Assembly: GCA_046350655.1 (NCBI GenBank)
Contig: JAXMAB010000004.1
Location: 868,001 to 932,000, forward strand
Reading direction: 5' to 3'
Source: JAEUHO01 sp046350655
GTDB lineage: Bacteria; Planctomycetota; PLA2; JAEUHO01
DNA: 64,000 bases
Shown here: positions 7,255 through 16,024 of the stretch, piece by piece
How positions within the stretch are numbered: position 1 is the stretch's first letter
How the letters are laid out: each line of letters opens with the position of its first letter
Notes under the pieces: model-generated
Database searches by the model: none
Seen by the model: the letters and a program-made list of their open reading frames with translations, nothing else
What the model was told of the DNA's origin: nothing
Position numbers and translations under genes: made by a program

Positions 7255-8190
7255 ATGCCCGGGATGCGGACGGTTGTCCTGCTCGGCCCCCAACGCCTGC
7301 GCCCGACCCTCGTCGAGGCGGTCGATCGAGCAGGGGTCACCGGGGCGGTGGCGGCCGTCACGGCGGGCTGGCAGGAGCGCGAGGACGAGATCGACGAGCT
7401 CTCGGCCCACCTGCGCCGGCCGGTCGTGAACCTGGGGCTCCACCGGCGCGGCGAGGACGTCCTGGCCCGCGACCCGGAGTTCCTGCTGGCGTACGGCGAC
7501 CTGCTCGACCGGCGGCGCAAGCTCCAGGACCTCTACCGGATCCGGCTGCACCACGCGAAGGCGTCGGTGCGCGACCTGCTCGCGACGTCGCTCGAGCGCG
7601 ACCTCGTCGAGCCCGAGGTCGACCACGCGCTCGGCGCGCTCCGCGCGCTCGACCACGACCACCGGCAGCGGGTGCGCCGGATGGACGAGGCGTTCGACCT
7701 CGAGTGGCGGCTCGCGTCGCGGCCGGCCGTCGCCGAGCACCGCGAGGAGGTCGCGCGCATCCTCGCGGGGTGCGACGCGCTCGCGATCGCGGGCGGGCAC
7801 GTGCAGGTGCTGCTCGACCGGCTGCGGCTGTTCGGCGTCGCCGAGGCGTCGGGCGAGAAGCCGGTGTTCGCGTGGTCGGCGGGGGCGATGGTCGTGTGCG
7901 ACACGGTGGTGCTGTTCCACGACAGCCCGCCCCAGGGCGCGGGCAACGCGGAGGTGCTCGACGCCGGGCTCGGCCTGGCGCGCGGGGTCGTGGCGCTGCC
8001 GCACGCGCGGCGCCGGCTGCGCCTCGACGACCGCGTGCGCGTCCGCCTGATCGCGCAGCGGTTCGCGCCCGCGCGCGCGTTCGCGCTCGACGAGGGGGCG
8101 CGGGTGTGGTGCGAGGGCCGGCGCGTCGAGGTCCACACGGCGCGCGTGCTGCTGTTCGACGGGCACGTCATGGACGTGGGGCCCGCATGA
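7255..8190 (+). CDS. S51-peptidase / class-I amidotransferase-like protein
   Basis: A 311-residue protein. The C-terminal half carries a cyanophycinase/peptidase E-like core: CDALAIAGGHVQVLLDRL, then KPVFAWSAGAMVVCDTVVLF, where the serine of SAGA is the expected nucleophile. The first 140 residues are helical and charged. S51 enzymes cleave Asp- or Glu-linked peptide bonds, including isopeptides such as cyanophycin. The gene is divergent from an ATP-grasp ligase 55 bases away and coupled by ATGA overlap to an esterase, which suggests turnover of an amide-linked product. ATG 7264 is an alternative start. Confidence 0.75.
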   Translation: MPGMRTVVLLGPQRLRPTLVEAVDRAGVTGAVAAVTAGWQEREDEIDELSAHLRRPVVNLGLHRRGEDVLARDPEFLLAYGDLLDRRRKLQDLYRIRLHHAKASVRDLLATSLERDLVEPEVDHALGALRALDHDHRQRVRRMDEAFDLEWRLASRPAVAEHREEVARILAGCDALAIAGGHVQVLLDRLRLFGVAEASGEKPVFAWSAGAMVVCDTVVLFHDSPPQGAGNAEVLDAGLGLARGVVALPHARRRLRLDDRVRVRLIAQRFAPARAFALDEGARVWCEGRRVEVHTARVLLFDGHVMDVGPA

Positions 8191-9323
8191 CGCTGCTCAT
8201 CGACCGCTTCGTGCGCGGCAACGGCCCGGGCGACGGCTCGGTGGACGCCCTCGTCGCCTCGACGGCGGTGCCGATCGTGGAGGGCGACCGCGTCACCTTC
8301 CTCTACCGCGGCGAGGCCGACGCGGTGAAGCTCTGGCACGCGATCTTCGGCCTGCCGACGTTCCAGCCGTTCGCGCGCGTGAAGTGGACCGACCTCTGGT
8401 ACCTCACGCTCGACCTGCCGGCCGGCTCCCGCATGGAGTACAAGCTCCTCGTCGAGCGCGACGGGGGGCGCGAGCTGATCCGCGACCCGCTCAACCGGCA
8501 GACGGCGCACGACCCCTTCGGCGCCAACTCGGTCTGCTACGCGGCCGGCTACCAGGTGCCGGACTGGACCCTCGCGGACCCGGAGGCCCGGCCCGGTTCG
8601 GTCGAGGACCACGAGATCGACGCGCGGGCGTTCGGCGGCACGCGCAACGTCAAGGTGTACCTCCCCGCGCGCATGCGGCTCACGCGCCGCTACCCGCTCC
8701 TCGTGCTGCACGACGGCAACGACTACCTGCGGTTCGCGCGGCTTCAGACCGTCCTCGACAACCTGATCCACCGGCTCGAGATCCCGCCGATGATCGTGGT
8801 GGGGACGCAGTCGCCGGACCGGATGAAGGAGTACATGGCGGACGCGGCGCACGCGTCGTTCGTCGTGCAGGACCTGCTGCCGGCCCTCGAGGCGGCGTTC
8901 CCCGTCGCGAAGGACCCCGCGCAGCGCGGGATCGGCGGCGCGAGCCTCGGCGCGGTGGCCTCGCTCTCGACGGCGTGGCGCTACCCGGGCACGTTCAGCC
9001 GGCTCCTCCTGCAGTCGGGCTCCTTCGCCTTCACGGACATCGGGCGCACCTACCGCGGCCCCGTCTTCGAGCCCGTGGTGGAGTTCGTGAACGCGTTCCG
9101 CGCGCGGCCGGGCCATCCCGCGGAGAAGCTCTTCGTCTCGTGCGGCGTCTACGAGTCGTTGATCTACGAGAACCGTTCGATGGCGCCGTTCCTCCAGTCC
9201 ACCGGCATGGAGGTCCGCTACGTCGAGGCCCGGGACGGCCACAACTGGGAGGCCTGGCGCGACCGCCTCCGCGAGGGCCTCTCGTGGCTGTTCCCCGGCC
9301 CGCTCTGGATGATCTACGAGTAG
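8187..9323 (+). CDS. Enterochelin-esterase-like hydrolase with N-terminal E-set domain
   Basis: A 378-residue protein. Residues 1-125 form an early-set, CBM48-like beta domain (VTFLYRGEADAVKLWHAIFG and LPAGSRMEYKLLVERDG), as in Fes-type esterases. Residues 145-378 are an alpha/beta hydrolase: YPLLVLHDGNDY, the nucleophile elbow GIGGASLGAVAS, and EARDGHNWEAWRD with the catalytic histidine. No signal peptide is seen, so it is cytoplasmic. Its ATG overlaps the stop of the S51-like gene (ATGA). It probably hydrolyses an ester or thioester in the same pathway as the neighbouring ligase. Confidence 0.85.
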   Translation: MTLLIDRFVRGNGPGDGSVDALVASTAVPIVEGDRVTFLYRGEADAVKLWHAIFGLPTFQPFARVKWTDLWYLTLDLPAGSRMEYKLLVERDGGRELIRDPLNRQTAHDPFGANSVCYAAGYQVPDWTLADPEARPGSVEDHEIDARAFGGTRNVKVYLPARMRLTRRYPLLVLHDGNDYLRFARLQTVLDNLIHRLEIPPMIVVGTQSPDRMKEYMADAAHASFVVQDLLPALEAAFPVAKDPAQRGIGGASLGAVASLSTAWRYPGTFSRLLLQSGSFAFTDIGRTYRGPVFEPVVEFVNAFRARPGHPAEKLFVSCGVYESLIYENRSMAPFLQSTGMEVRYVEARDGHNWEAWRDRLREGLSWLFPGPLWMIYE

Positions 9324-9447
9324 AGGGAAGGGCGCGACGGCGGGACGCGCGAGCGCGAGTCGTCGGCGGGCGCGGCCGGAGCCGGCGTCGCGCGCAGTCA
9401 GCGCGGGCCCGTCGGGTCGGCGGCGCGGTCCCGTTCCGCGGCGGGCG

Positions 9448-9990
9448 TCAGTCGCGGAGACCGAGTGCGGCCAGGCGCGCGGCGAGGAGGTCGCGAAAGG
9501 CCGACGCGTCGTAGCCGGTGATGTCGAGGTCGGGGCGACGGGTGCCCGTCGCGTCGACGAAGGCGACCCAGGGCATCTGGTTCTCCGGGATTTTGAGCGC
9601 GGTCCGCAACTCGCGCTCGATCGACTTCGCATCGTCCTCGTCGGCCGTGGCGTCGAGCATCAACGTGGTCGCTCCGGACAGCGCTCGGCGAATCGACTCG
9701 TCGCCTTCGATCACCTTCATCATGTGCTTCGCGTAGGACGCCCAGGCGGCCCAGACGATCACGACGGTCGGCCGGCGGAGCCGTCGCGCGTCCTCGAGGG
9801 CGGTGTCCAAGGCCGCGGTCGAGCCGAGCTTCGTCCAGACCACCGGTTGCGCGGGCCCGGCGGGCGCGCTCTTGGGCGCAGGCGCGGGTTCGGGCGCGGG
9901 GGACGACGGTCCGCAGCCCGTCGAGGCCACCAGGAGCGCTGCGACGAATGCGAGGCGGGCGCAAACGCCGCCGAGTCCGTGGGATCCCAT
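9448..9990 (-). CDS. Thioredoxin-fold lipoprotein lacking the CxxC pair
   Basis: A 180-residue protein with a lipoprotein signal (LAFVAALLVASTGCG, lipid-modified Cys near residue 27), a Pro/Ala linker, and a thioredoxin-like domain resembling the C-terminal domain of DsbD: RPTVVIVWAAWASYAKHM, LMLDATADEDDAK, and a cis-proline region NQMPWVAFVDATG. Where DsbD has 'WCxxCK' this protein has WASYAK, so both redox cysteines are gone. It is expected to sit at a membrane surface and bind rather than oxidise or reduce. The ATG has GGGAGG upstream at good spacing. Confidence 0.75.
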   Translation of the reverse strand: MGSHGLGGVCARLAFVAALLVASTGCGPSSPAPEPAPAPKSAPAGPAQPVVWTKLGSTAALDTALEDARRLRRPTVVIVWAAWASYAKHMMKVIEGDESIRRALSGATTLMLDATADEDDAKSIERELRTALKIPENQMPWVAFVDATGTRRPDLDITGYDASAFRDLLAARLAALGLRD

Positions 9991-10245
9991 CGACGTCACC
10001 TCCCGAGGGCGCACTCTACCGCCGGCGAGCGGGCCTCGCGTCCCGGAGAGGGGGACCGGCGCGGAGCGGGACCCGGACGCCCGGGAGCGGGCGAGGTCGC
10101 GGCGCCCGGGCACGCGGCCGTGGGGGGGGCGGCGGCGGGCGGGTCGGATGGCGAAGGCGGCCCGGCGGGGGGGCCGACGCGCGTGGCGGGCGACCGTACA
10201 CTCGGAGGCCGCGCGCCCCGAGGGCGCGGCGCGAGAGGAGCGACG

Positions 10246-10548
10246 ATGCACTGGTCCCGCATGATCTTCGACAACGAGTGGCTGCAGCGACAGGACATCG
10301 AGGAGACGCGGCGCCACGTCTCGGTCATGGCCCGCCAGAACATCCGGTCCCGCGCCGAACTGCGCGACCGGGTGGAGGAGCTCGAGGAGACCGTCGGCGT
10401 CCTTGCGCTCTTCTCACGGACGATGATGCGGATCTTGATCGAGAAGGGGGTGATGGGGCGCGAAGAGCTCCTCGCCGCTCTGCGCGCCATCGACGCGTCC
10501 GACGGGAAGGCCGACGGCCGGTACACGGGCTCCATGGACGCCCCCTGA
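10246..10548 (+). CDS. Small helical protein, function unknown
   Basis: A 100-residue protein beginning MHWSRMIFDNEWLQRQDIEE. The centre is a probable coiled coil (ELRDRVEELEETVGVLALFS), followed by a LIEKGVMGREELLAALRAID motif common to many small uncharacterised bacterial proteins. It has no signal peptide or membrane segment. AGAGGAG lies just upstream of the ATG. The gene stands alone between a divergent lipoprotein gene and an antiporter gene 66 bases downstream. No function is assigned. Confidence 0.65.
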   Translation: MHWSRMIFDNEWLQRQDIEETRRHVSVMARQNIRSRAELRDRVEELEETVGVLALFSRTMMRILIEKGVMGREELLAALRAIDASDGKADGRYTGSMDAP

Positions 10549-10614
10549 CGGAGGGCCCTCCGCGCGGGGAAGTCCCGGGTTGCGGCGGCCCCCCGGGTGA
10601 GGCAGGATCCCGCC

Positions 10615-12354
10615 GTGCTGGTCCTCGCGAACCTCCCTTCGATCCTGTCGGACCTCGGCCGCGCCATCCTCGCGGCGGCGGTCCTGGCGTTCCTCGCGCG
10701 GGCGGCGAAGCAGCCGCTGCTGCTCGCCTACGTCGCGGCGGGCGTGCTGCTCGGGAGCAACGTCGGGTTCGGCGTCATCACGTCGGCGGAGAGCGTCGAG
10801 GCGATCTCGAGCCTCGGGTTGATCCTGCTCCTCTACCTGATCGGCCTTGAGATCGACGTGCAGGCGCTGCGGCGCGCGGGGCGGACGGTGCTGCTCGCCG
10901 GCGCGCTGCAGGTCCCGCTGAACTTCGGCGTGTGCCTGCTGGTGCCGGTGGTGCTGAAGGCCACCGGGCTCGTGGGCCCGCTCGGCACGTACGGCGCGCT
11001 GTACCTCGCGTTCGGGCTGTCGCTGTCGAGCACCCTCGTCGTCGTGAAGGTGCTGTACGACAAGTTCGAGCTCGACACGCTGCCCGGCCGCATCACGCTC
11101 GGCGTGCTCGTGCTCCAGGACCTCTGGTCGATCCTGTTCCTCGCGGTGCAGCCGAGCCTGACCGCGCCCGAGGTGGGGCCGCTGCTGCAGGCGCTCGGCC
11201 TCGGCGTCGCCCTCGTGCTCGGCGCGTTCGCCGCCGCCCGCTACGTCCTGCCGCGGATCTTCCGCGGCGCGGCCCGCTCGCCCGAGCTCATGGTGCTCGG
11301 GGGCATCGCGTGGTGCTTCCTCGTTGCGGGCCTCGCGGCGCGCGCCGGGCTGTCGGCCGAGATGGGGGCCCTGACGGCCGGGCTCGCCATGAGCTACCTG
11401 CCCTACAAGCCCGACATCGTCGCGAAGGTCACGACGGTCCGGGACTTCTTCCTGACGCTCTTCTTCGTCGCGCTGGGGCTCAAGGTGGCGGCGCCGACGT
11501 GGGCGCTGGCGGGCACGGCCGTGGCGGTCGCGCTGTTCGTCCTCGTGTCGCGGTTCGTGGTGATGTTCCCGCTGCTGCGCTGGCTCGGCGCCGGCGACCG
11601 CGCGGGCCTCGTCTGCTCGATGAACCTCTGGCCCGCGTCCGAGTTCGCGCTCGTGCTCACGGCCATCGGCCTCAAGCTCGGCCACGTCGAGGGCGCGGTC
11701 CTCGACGTCGTCCTGTTCACGATGATCCTGTCGGCGGTCGCGGGCACCTACCTCATGGCCGCGAGCCACCCGATCTACGTGCGGATCCGCGGCTGGCTCG
11801 AGCGGCGCGGCCTCGCGCGCGAGTCGGCGGCGCCCGCGGACGGCGGCGCGGCGCACGGCGCCGACCACCCGATCGTGCTCCTCGGCTTCCACCGCACCGC
11901 GAGCGCCTTCCTCCACGAGCTCTCGACGTCGCGCCCCGACCTCGTGCCGCTCGTCCACGTCGTCGACTTCAACCCCGTGGTCCTCGACGAGCTGCGTCGC
12001 CGCGGTGTCTCGTGCGCCTACGGCGACCTCGGCAGCCCGGACACGCTCCACCACGCGGGCATCGAGGGCGCCAAGGTCGCGTTGTGCTCGGTCCCCGACA
12101 CGCTGCTCAAGGGCACGAGCAACCGCCGCATCCTCGGCCACCTGAAGCACCTCTGCCCCGAGGCGAAGCTCGTCGCCACGGCCGAGACCGTCGCGGTCGA
12201 GCAGGCCCTGGTCGCCGACGGCGCGGCCGCGGTCCTCGTGCCGTACCGCGCCGCGGGGACGTCGGCCCTCACCGACGTGCTGGCGCTCCTCGAGGGACGC
12301 GAGGCCCCGTCCGCGGCGACCCGCGGCGTCGAGCGCAACGAAGTCCTGCGGTGA
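10615..12354 (+). CDS. CPA2-family cation:proton antiporter with TrkA-N domain
   Basis: A 579-residue integral membrane protein. Residues 1-380 form about 12 hydrophobic helices with Na+/H+ exchanger features (LLAYVAAGVLLGSNVGFG, LLLYLIGLEID, LSSTLVVVKVL). Residues 420-560 are a TrkA-N/RCK-like Rossmann domain (HPIVLLGFHRTASAFLHEL, VVDFNPVVLDELRRRG). This is the KefB/KefC arrangement of nucleotide-gated K+ efflux, here with a weakened glycine motif (GFHRTA). The GTG at 10615 is preferred over GTG 10597 because GGCAGGA precedes it at normal spacing. It probably works in K+/pH homeostasis. Confidence 0.85.
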   Translation: MLVLANLPSILSDLGRAILAAAVLAFLARAAKQPLLLAYVAAGVLLGSNVGFGVITSAESVEAISSLGLILLLYLIGLEIDVQALRRAGRTVLLAGALQVPLNFGVCLLVPVVLKATGLVGPLGTYGALYLAFGLSLSSTLVVVKVLYDKFELDTLPGRITLGVLVLQDLWSILFLAVQPSLTAPEVGPLLQALGLGVALVLGAFAAARYVLPRIFRGAARSPELMVLGGIAWCFLVAGLAARAGLSAEMGALTAGLAMSYLPYKPDIVAKVTTVRDFFLTLFFVALGLKVAAPTWALAGTAVAVALFVLVSRFVVMFPLLRWLGAGDRAGLVCSMNLWPASEFALVLTAIGLKLGHVEGAVLDVVLFTMILSAVAGTYLMAASHPIYVRIRGWLERRGLARESAAPADGGAAHGADHPIVLLGFHRTASAFLHELSTSRPDLVPLVHVVDFNPVVLDELRRRGVSCAYGDLGSPDTLHHAGIEGAKVALCSVPDTLLKGTSNRRILGHLKHLCPEAKLVATAETVAVEQALVADGAAAVLVPYRAAGTSALTDVLALLEGREAPSAATRGVERNEVLR

Positions 12355-12407
12355 ACCGCGAGGCCCGGCGGCCGCCACGGTCGGCCCCGTCCGGGTAGGG
12401 TGGGCCC

Positions 12408-13364
12408 ATGACCTCGGCCCCGCCGCCCACCGTCCTCCCCGTCGGCACGCGCGTCGTGAGCCGCGTCGCCGTCGTCGAGAACGGCGTCGCGCAGCACCCG
12501 CCCGGCGCGGTCGGGATCGTCGTCGCCTCGCCCGTGGACCCCGACCACGGGTACCGCGTGCGGTTCCCCGGCGGGGTCGAGGTGGTCCTCGTGCGGCGCG
12601 AGCTCACGCTGCTCGCCGCCGAGAAGGACGCCCGCGCCGGCGCGCCGGACGCGATGGCCGACCGCGGCCTCTGGGACCACGTGATCTACCGATGCGTCGT
12701 CGGCTCGCGGGCCTACGGCCTCGCGACCGACGCCTCCGACACCGACCGCCGCGGCGTCTACCTGCCGCCGGCGTCGCTCCACTGGTCGCTCGCAGGGGTC
12801 CCCGAGCAGCTCGAGGACGACGCGGCGCAGTCCTGCTACTGGGAGCTCCAGAAGTTCCTCCTGCTCGCGCTGAAGGCGAACCCGAACGTCCTCGAGTGCC
12901 TGTGGACGCCGCTCGTCGAGCACGCCGACCCCGTCGCGCGCGTCCTGCTCGGGATGCGGGAGGCGTTCCTCTCGAAGCTCGTGCACGCGACGTACGCCGG
13001 CTACGCCATGAGCCAGTTCGAGAAGCTGAACGCCGACCTCGACCGCCGCAACGCGGGGGGCTGGAAACACGCGATGCACCTGCTGCGGCTCCTGCGGGCC
13101 GGCACCGACCTCCTCCGCACCGGCGTCCTCACCGTGGACGTCGGCGCGGAGCGCGAGCGGCTGCTCGCGGTGAAGGCCGGACAGGTGCCGTGGGCCGAGG
13201 TGGACCGATGGCGGACTGCGCTCCACCGCGAGTTCGACGCCGCGTACGCGACCACCCCGTTGCCGGACCGCCCCGACTACGCGCGCGTCGAGCGCTTCCT
13301 CCGTTGGGCCCGCCGCCGCGTCGTCGACGTTTCCGACGCCCCGCTGCCGGAGGCCGCGCCGTGA
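12408..13364 (+). CDS. RlaP-like nucleotidyltransferase with SH3-like N-terminus
   Basis: A 318-residue protein. Residues 10-68 resemble an SH3/KOW-like barrel (VGIVVASPVDPDHGYRVRFP). Residues 80-310 match PF10127 (predicted nucleotidyltransferase, RlaP): VVGSRAYGLATDASDTDRRG carries the GS and DxD metal-binding signature of the polymerase-beta superfamily. RlaP proteins have been linked by gene neighbourhood to RNA repair. It overlaps a second PF10127 protein by GTGA, an unusual tandem arrangement. No RNA ligase or 2H phosphoesterase gene is nearby, so the link to RNA repair rests on family alone. Confidence 0.8.
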   Translation: MTSAPPPTVLPVGTRVVSRVAVVENGVAQHPPGAVGIVVASPVDPDHGYRVRFPGGVEVVLVRRELTLLAAEKDARAGAPDAMADRGLWDHVIYRCVVGSRAYGLATDASDTDRRGVYLPPASLHWSLAGVPEQLEDDAAQSCYWELQKFLLLALKANPNVLECLWTPLVEHADPVARVLLGMREAFLSKLVHATYAGYAMSQFEKLNADLDRRNAGGWKHAMHLLRLLRAGTDLLRTGVLTVDVGAERERLLAVKAGQVPWAEVDRWRTALHREFDAAYATTPLPDRPDYARVERFLRWARRRVVDVSDAPLPEAAP

Positions 13365-14689
13365 CCTGGGACCCGCGCCTCTTCGCCGCGATCCGCGCGC
13401 AGCCGCACCCGCTCCTCTTCGTCACGGTGAGCGGGGCGCACCTCTATGGGTTCCCGTCGCCCGACAGCGACTTCGACCTCCGCGGCGTCCACCTGCTGCC
13501 GCCCGAGGACGTCGTCGGCCTGCGGACGCCCCGCGAGACGATCGAGGTCGCCCGCGACGACGACGGCCTCGAGCTCGACGTCGTCACGCACGACGTCGCG
13601 AAGTTCGCTCGCCTGCTCCTGCGGCGCAACGGCTACGTCCTCGAGCAGCTGCTGTCGCCGCTCGTGCTCCACACGACGCCCGCGCACGCGGAACTCGTCG
13701 CGCTCGCGCCGCAGTGCGTGACGAAGCACCACGCGCACCACTACGTCGGGTTCGCGCACACGCAGTGGCGGCTCTTCGCGAAGGAGCGGCCGCCGCGCGT
13801 GAAGCCGCTCCTCTACGTCTATCGCGTGCTCCTGACCGGCATCCACCTGATGCGCTCGGGTGAGGTCGAGGCCAACCTCGTCCGCCTCCTCGACACGTAT
13901 CCCCTCGAAGGCGTCCACGACCTCGTGGCCCGCAAGCTCACGGGGGCCGAGCGGGGCACCCTGACGCCGGAGGAGGTCGCGGCGCACGAACCCGTGTTCC
14001 AGGGGCTGCTCGCGCGCCTGCACGAGGCGGTCGCGGAGTCGCGCCTCCCCGACGCGCCGACCGCCGGGCCCGCGCTCCACGACCTCGTCGTGCGGCTGCG
14101 GCTCGCGGGGCTCGGGGCCGGCGGCCAGCGGGCCTCGCGGTCCCCTGCCCCCGACCTGCCCCGCGTCGAGCTGCTGCCCGCGGTGCCCGGCGCGGCGGCG
14201 CTCTGGTACCGATGGCGGCACCAGGCGGACGCGCGGCGCTTCATGCCGTTCGCGGCCTCGACGCTCGCCGACCTCGAGACTCGCGTCGCGCGGTGCGGGT
14301 CGGACCCGCTCGACCGCACGAAGGCCGAGTACCGCTGGTGGGTGCGCGTCGGCGACGAGGTCGTCGGCACGGTGGCGGTGCCGCAGGTGTGGTGGTCGAT
14401 GGAGACGGCGGAGATCGCGTACCACCTCGACGAGGCGTGGGTCGGCCGTGGCGTCGGCACCGAGGCCGTGCGCGCGCTCGTGGACCTTCTTTTCACCCGC
14501 GGCGGGCTGCGCCGCCTGACCGCGACCGTCTCGGTGGACAACCCGCGCTCCATCCGGCTGCTCGAGCGCCTCGGCTTCACGCGCGAGGGGACGATGCGCG
14601 AGGCGTACCGCATCGAGGGTCGCCTCGTGGACCAACACGTCTACGGCCTCCTGCGGCACGAGTGGGCCGGGACGCCGCGCGAGGGCTGA
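13361..14689 (+). CDS. RlaP-like nucleotidyltransferase fused to a GNAT acetyltransferase
   Basis: A 442-residue fusion. Residues 1-250 are a second PF10127 nucleotidyltransferase (SGAHLYGFPSPDSDFDLRG with the DSD metal site). Residues 266-442 are a RimJ/RimL-type N-acetyltransferase (EIAYHLDEAWVGRGVGTEAV with the acetyl-CoA loop, then LERLGFTREGTMREAYRIEG). The linker near residue 256 is encoded by a copy of the window's dispersed element (14127-14144, giving QRASRSPAP), as if the element bridged two genes. The GTG start overlaps the previous stop. Substrates are unknown. Confidence 0.8.
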   Translation: MTWDPRLFAAIRAQPHPLLFVTVSGAHLYGFPSPDSDFDLRGVHLLPPEDVVGLRTPRETIEVARDDDGLELDVVTHDVAKFARLLLRRNGYVLEQLLSPLVLHTTPAHAELVALAPQCVTKHHAHHYVGFAHTQWRLFAKERPPRVKPLLYVYRVLLTGIHLMRSGEVEANLVRLLDTYPLEGVHDLVARKLTGAERGTLTPEEVAAHEPVFQGLLARLHEAVAESRLPDAPTAGPALHDLVVRLRLAGLGAGGQRASRSPAPDLPRVELLPAVPGAAALWYRWRHQADARRFMPFAASTLADLETRVARCGSDPLDRTKAEYRWWVRVGDEVVGTVAVPQVWWSMETAEIAYHLDEAWVGRGVGTEAVRALVDLLFTRGGLRRLTATVSVDNPRSIRLLERLGFTREGTMREAYRIEGRLVDQHVYGLLRHEWAGTPREG

Positions 14690-14718
14690 CGCGGAGGACG
14701 GGGCGCGGTCGTCGTCGC

Positions 14719-14791
14719 GGGACCGCAAGGCCCGGTCGCCGTTCGTTCCCCACGAGGCCCCGTCGTCCGCGGGGGACCGCGAGGCCCGGCC
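14719..14791. repeat. Two copies of the dispersed palindromic element
   Basis: GGGACCGCAAGGCCCGGTC (14719-14737) and GGGACCGCGAGGCCCGGCC (14773-14791) lie in the 202-base gap between the fusion gene and the CpcT-like gene, in the same orientation as the copies near 5.8 kb. Nothing else is seen in the gap apart from the run-up to the next start. Confidence 0.75.
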
Positions 14792-14891
14792 CGCCGCAGG
14801 GAGGCCTTCGCGGGCGTCGGGCGCGCGGCGGGGCGGCGCGACGGGGTCGGCCGGCCGTCGCGGGCGTAGCATCGGGGCGAGGAGGCCGATC

Positions 14892-16016
14892 ATGTCCCGC
14901 CGTCCCGCATCGCTCGCCCGCCTCGCCTCGGTCGTCGTGGGCCTCGCGCTCGTGCTCGGGGTCGCCGCGCCCGCGCGGGCCGACACGCCGCTGCCGCCCC
15001 CGGCCACGCACACCGCGGTGTCGCCGTCGAAGGCGGTCGAGGCGGTCAGCGACGCGAAGACGCAGGTCACGACCGTCTACCGCGTCGTGGACGGGCGCCG
15101 CGAGAAGGCGTGGGCCATGCCGGGATGGTACCGCTCGCTGCACGTCGCGGACGACGGCGACCACCTCGTGATCGGGTTCGACGGCCTCAACCTGCTGCCG
15201 AAGGAGGCGCCCGACGACCTCGTCGTGCTGCGGTTCGTCCGGCGCGGCGAGGTCGTGGCCGCGCTCACGGTCCTCGACGTGGTGCGGACGCGGACGCTGC
15301 TGAAGCCCACCGTCTCGCACCTCGCGTGGCGCGACGCGGAGGGGTTCGACGCCGAGGGCCGCTTCTTCGTCCAGACGCTGGACGGCGCGCGGCAGGTGTT
15401 CGAGGTCGCGACGGGCAAGCGGATCGACGTCGCGCCGCCGCCGCCGGTCTATGCGACGGACCTCGACCGCCTGGCCGCGTGGATGACCGGGACGTTCTCG
15501 AGCGAGGCGCAGAGCAAGGCCGACCCGACGTACTTCGACGTGCGGCTGCACATCGCGCCCGTGTGGACCGTCCGAACCGACGCGAAGTGGTTCTACGTCG
15601 AGCAGGCCATCGCGACGTCGCTCGACAAGCCCTACCGCCAGCGGGTCTACCGGCTCCGCGCGCTCGCCGACGGCCTCTTCGAGAGCCAGGTGTTCGAGCT
15701 GAAGGACCCCGCGGCCGCCGTCGGGGCGTGGGCCGAGGCGAACCCGCTCGCGACGCTCGAGCCGTCGGCCCTCGTGGACCGGCCGGGCTGCGCGGTGCTC
15801 CTGCGCGCGGTGGACCCGGCGACGTTCTCGGGCAGCACGCTGGGCAGCCAGTGCGCGAGCACGTTCCGCGGGGCCGCGTACGCGACGAGCGAGGTCACCG
15901 TGACCGCCACGGGGCTCGTCTCGTGGGACCGCGGGTACGATGCCGCGGGCAAGCAGGTGTGGGGCGCGGAGAAGGGCGGCTACCGGTTCGAGCGCGTCGC
16001 GACCCCGGCCAAGTGA
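14892..16016 (+). CDS. Exported protein with CpcT/CpeT-like domain
   Basis: A 374-residue protein with a clear signal peptide (VVVGLALVLGVAAPARA). Residues 35-180 are a beta-rich domain that I do not recognise. Residues 190-370 match the CpcT/CpeT fold: LDRLAAWMTGTFSSEAQSKA, VEQAIATSLDKPYRQRVYRL, and SWDRGYDAAGKQVWGAEKGG. In cyanobacteria this fold attaches bilins to phycobiliproteins; homologues in non-photosynthetic bacteria have no known substrate. It lies eight bases before a PaaI-like thioesterase gene and is probably cotranscribed. The exported location argues against bilin lyase activity. Confidence 0.8.
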   Translation: MSRRPASLARLASVVVGLALVLGVAAPARADTPLPPPATHTAVSPSKAVEAVSDAKTQVTTVYRVVDGRREKAWAMPGWYRSLHVADDGDHLVIGFDGLNLLPKEAPDDLVVLRFVRRGEVVAALTVLDVVRTRTLLKPTVSHLAWRDAEGFDAEGRFFVQTLDGARQVFEVATGKRIDVAPPPPVYATDLDRLAAWMTGTFSSEAQSKADPTYFDVRLHIAPVWTVRTDAKWFYVEQAIATSLDKPYRQRVYRLRALADGLFESQVFELKDPAAAVGAWAEANPLATLEPSALVDRPGCAVLLRAVDPATFSGSTLGSQCASTFRGAAYATSEVTVTATGLVSWDRGYDAAGKQVWGAEKGGYRFERVATPAK

Positions 16017-16024
16017 GGGATCCC

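Noticed and set aside
2941..8166. A 1741-codon open frame on the minus strand spanning several genes
   Set aside because: Only its end (S41 peptidase) is real. The rest is Arg/Ala/Pro-rich sequence opposite or out of frame with well-recognised genes, as expected when G+C-rich DNA has few stop codons.
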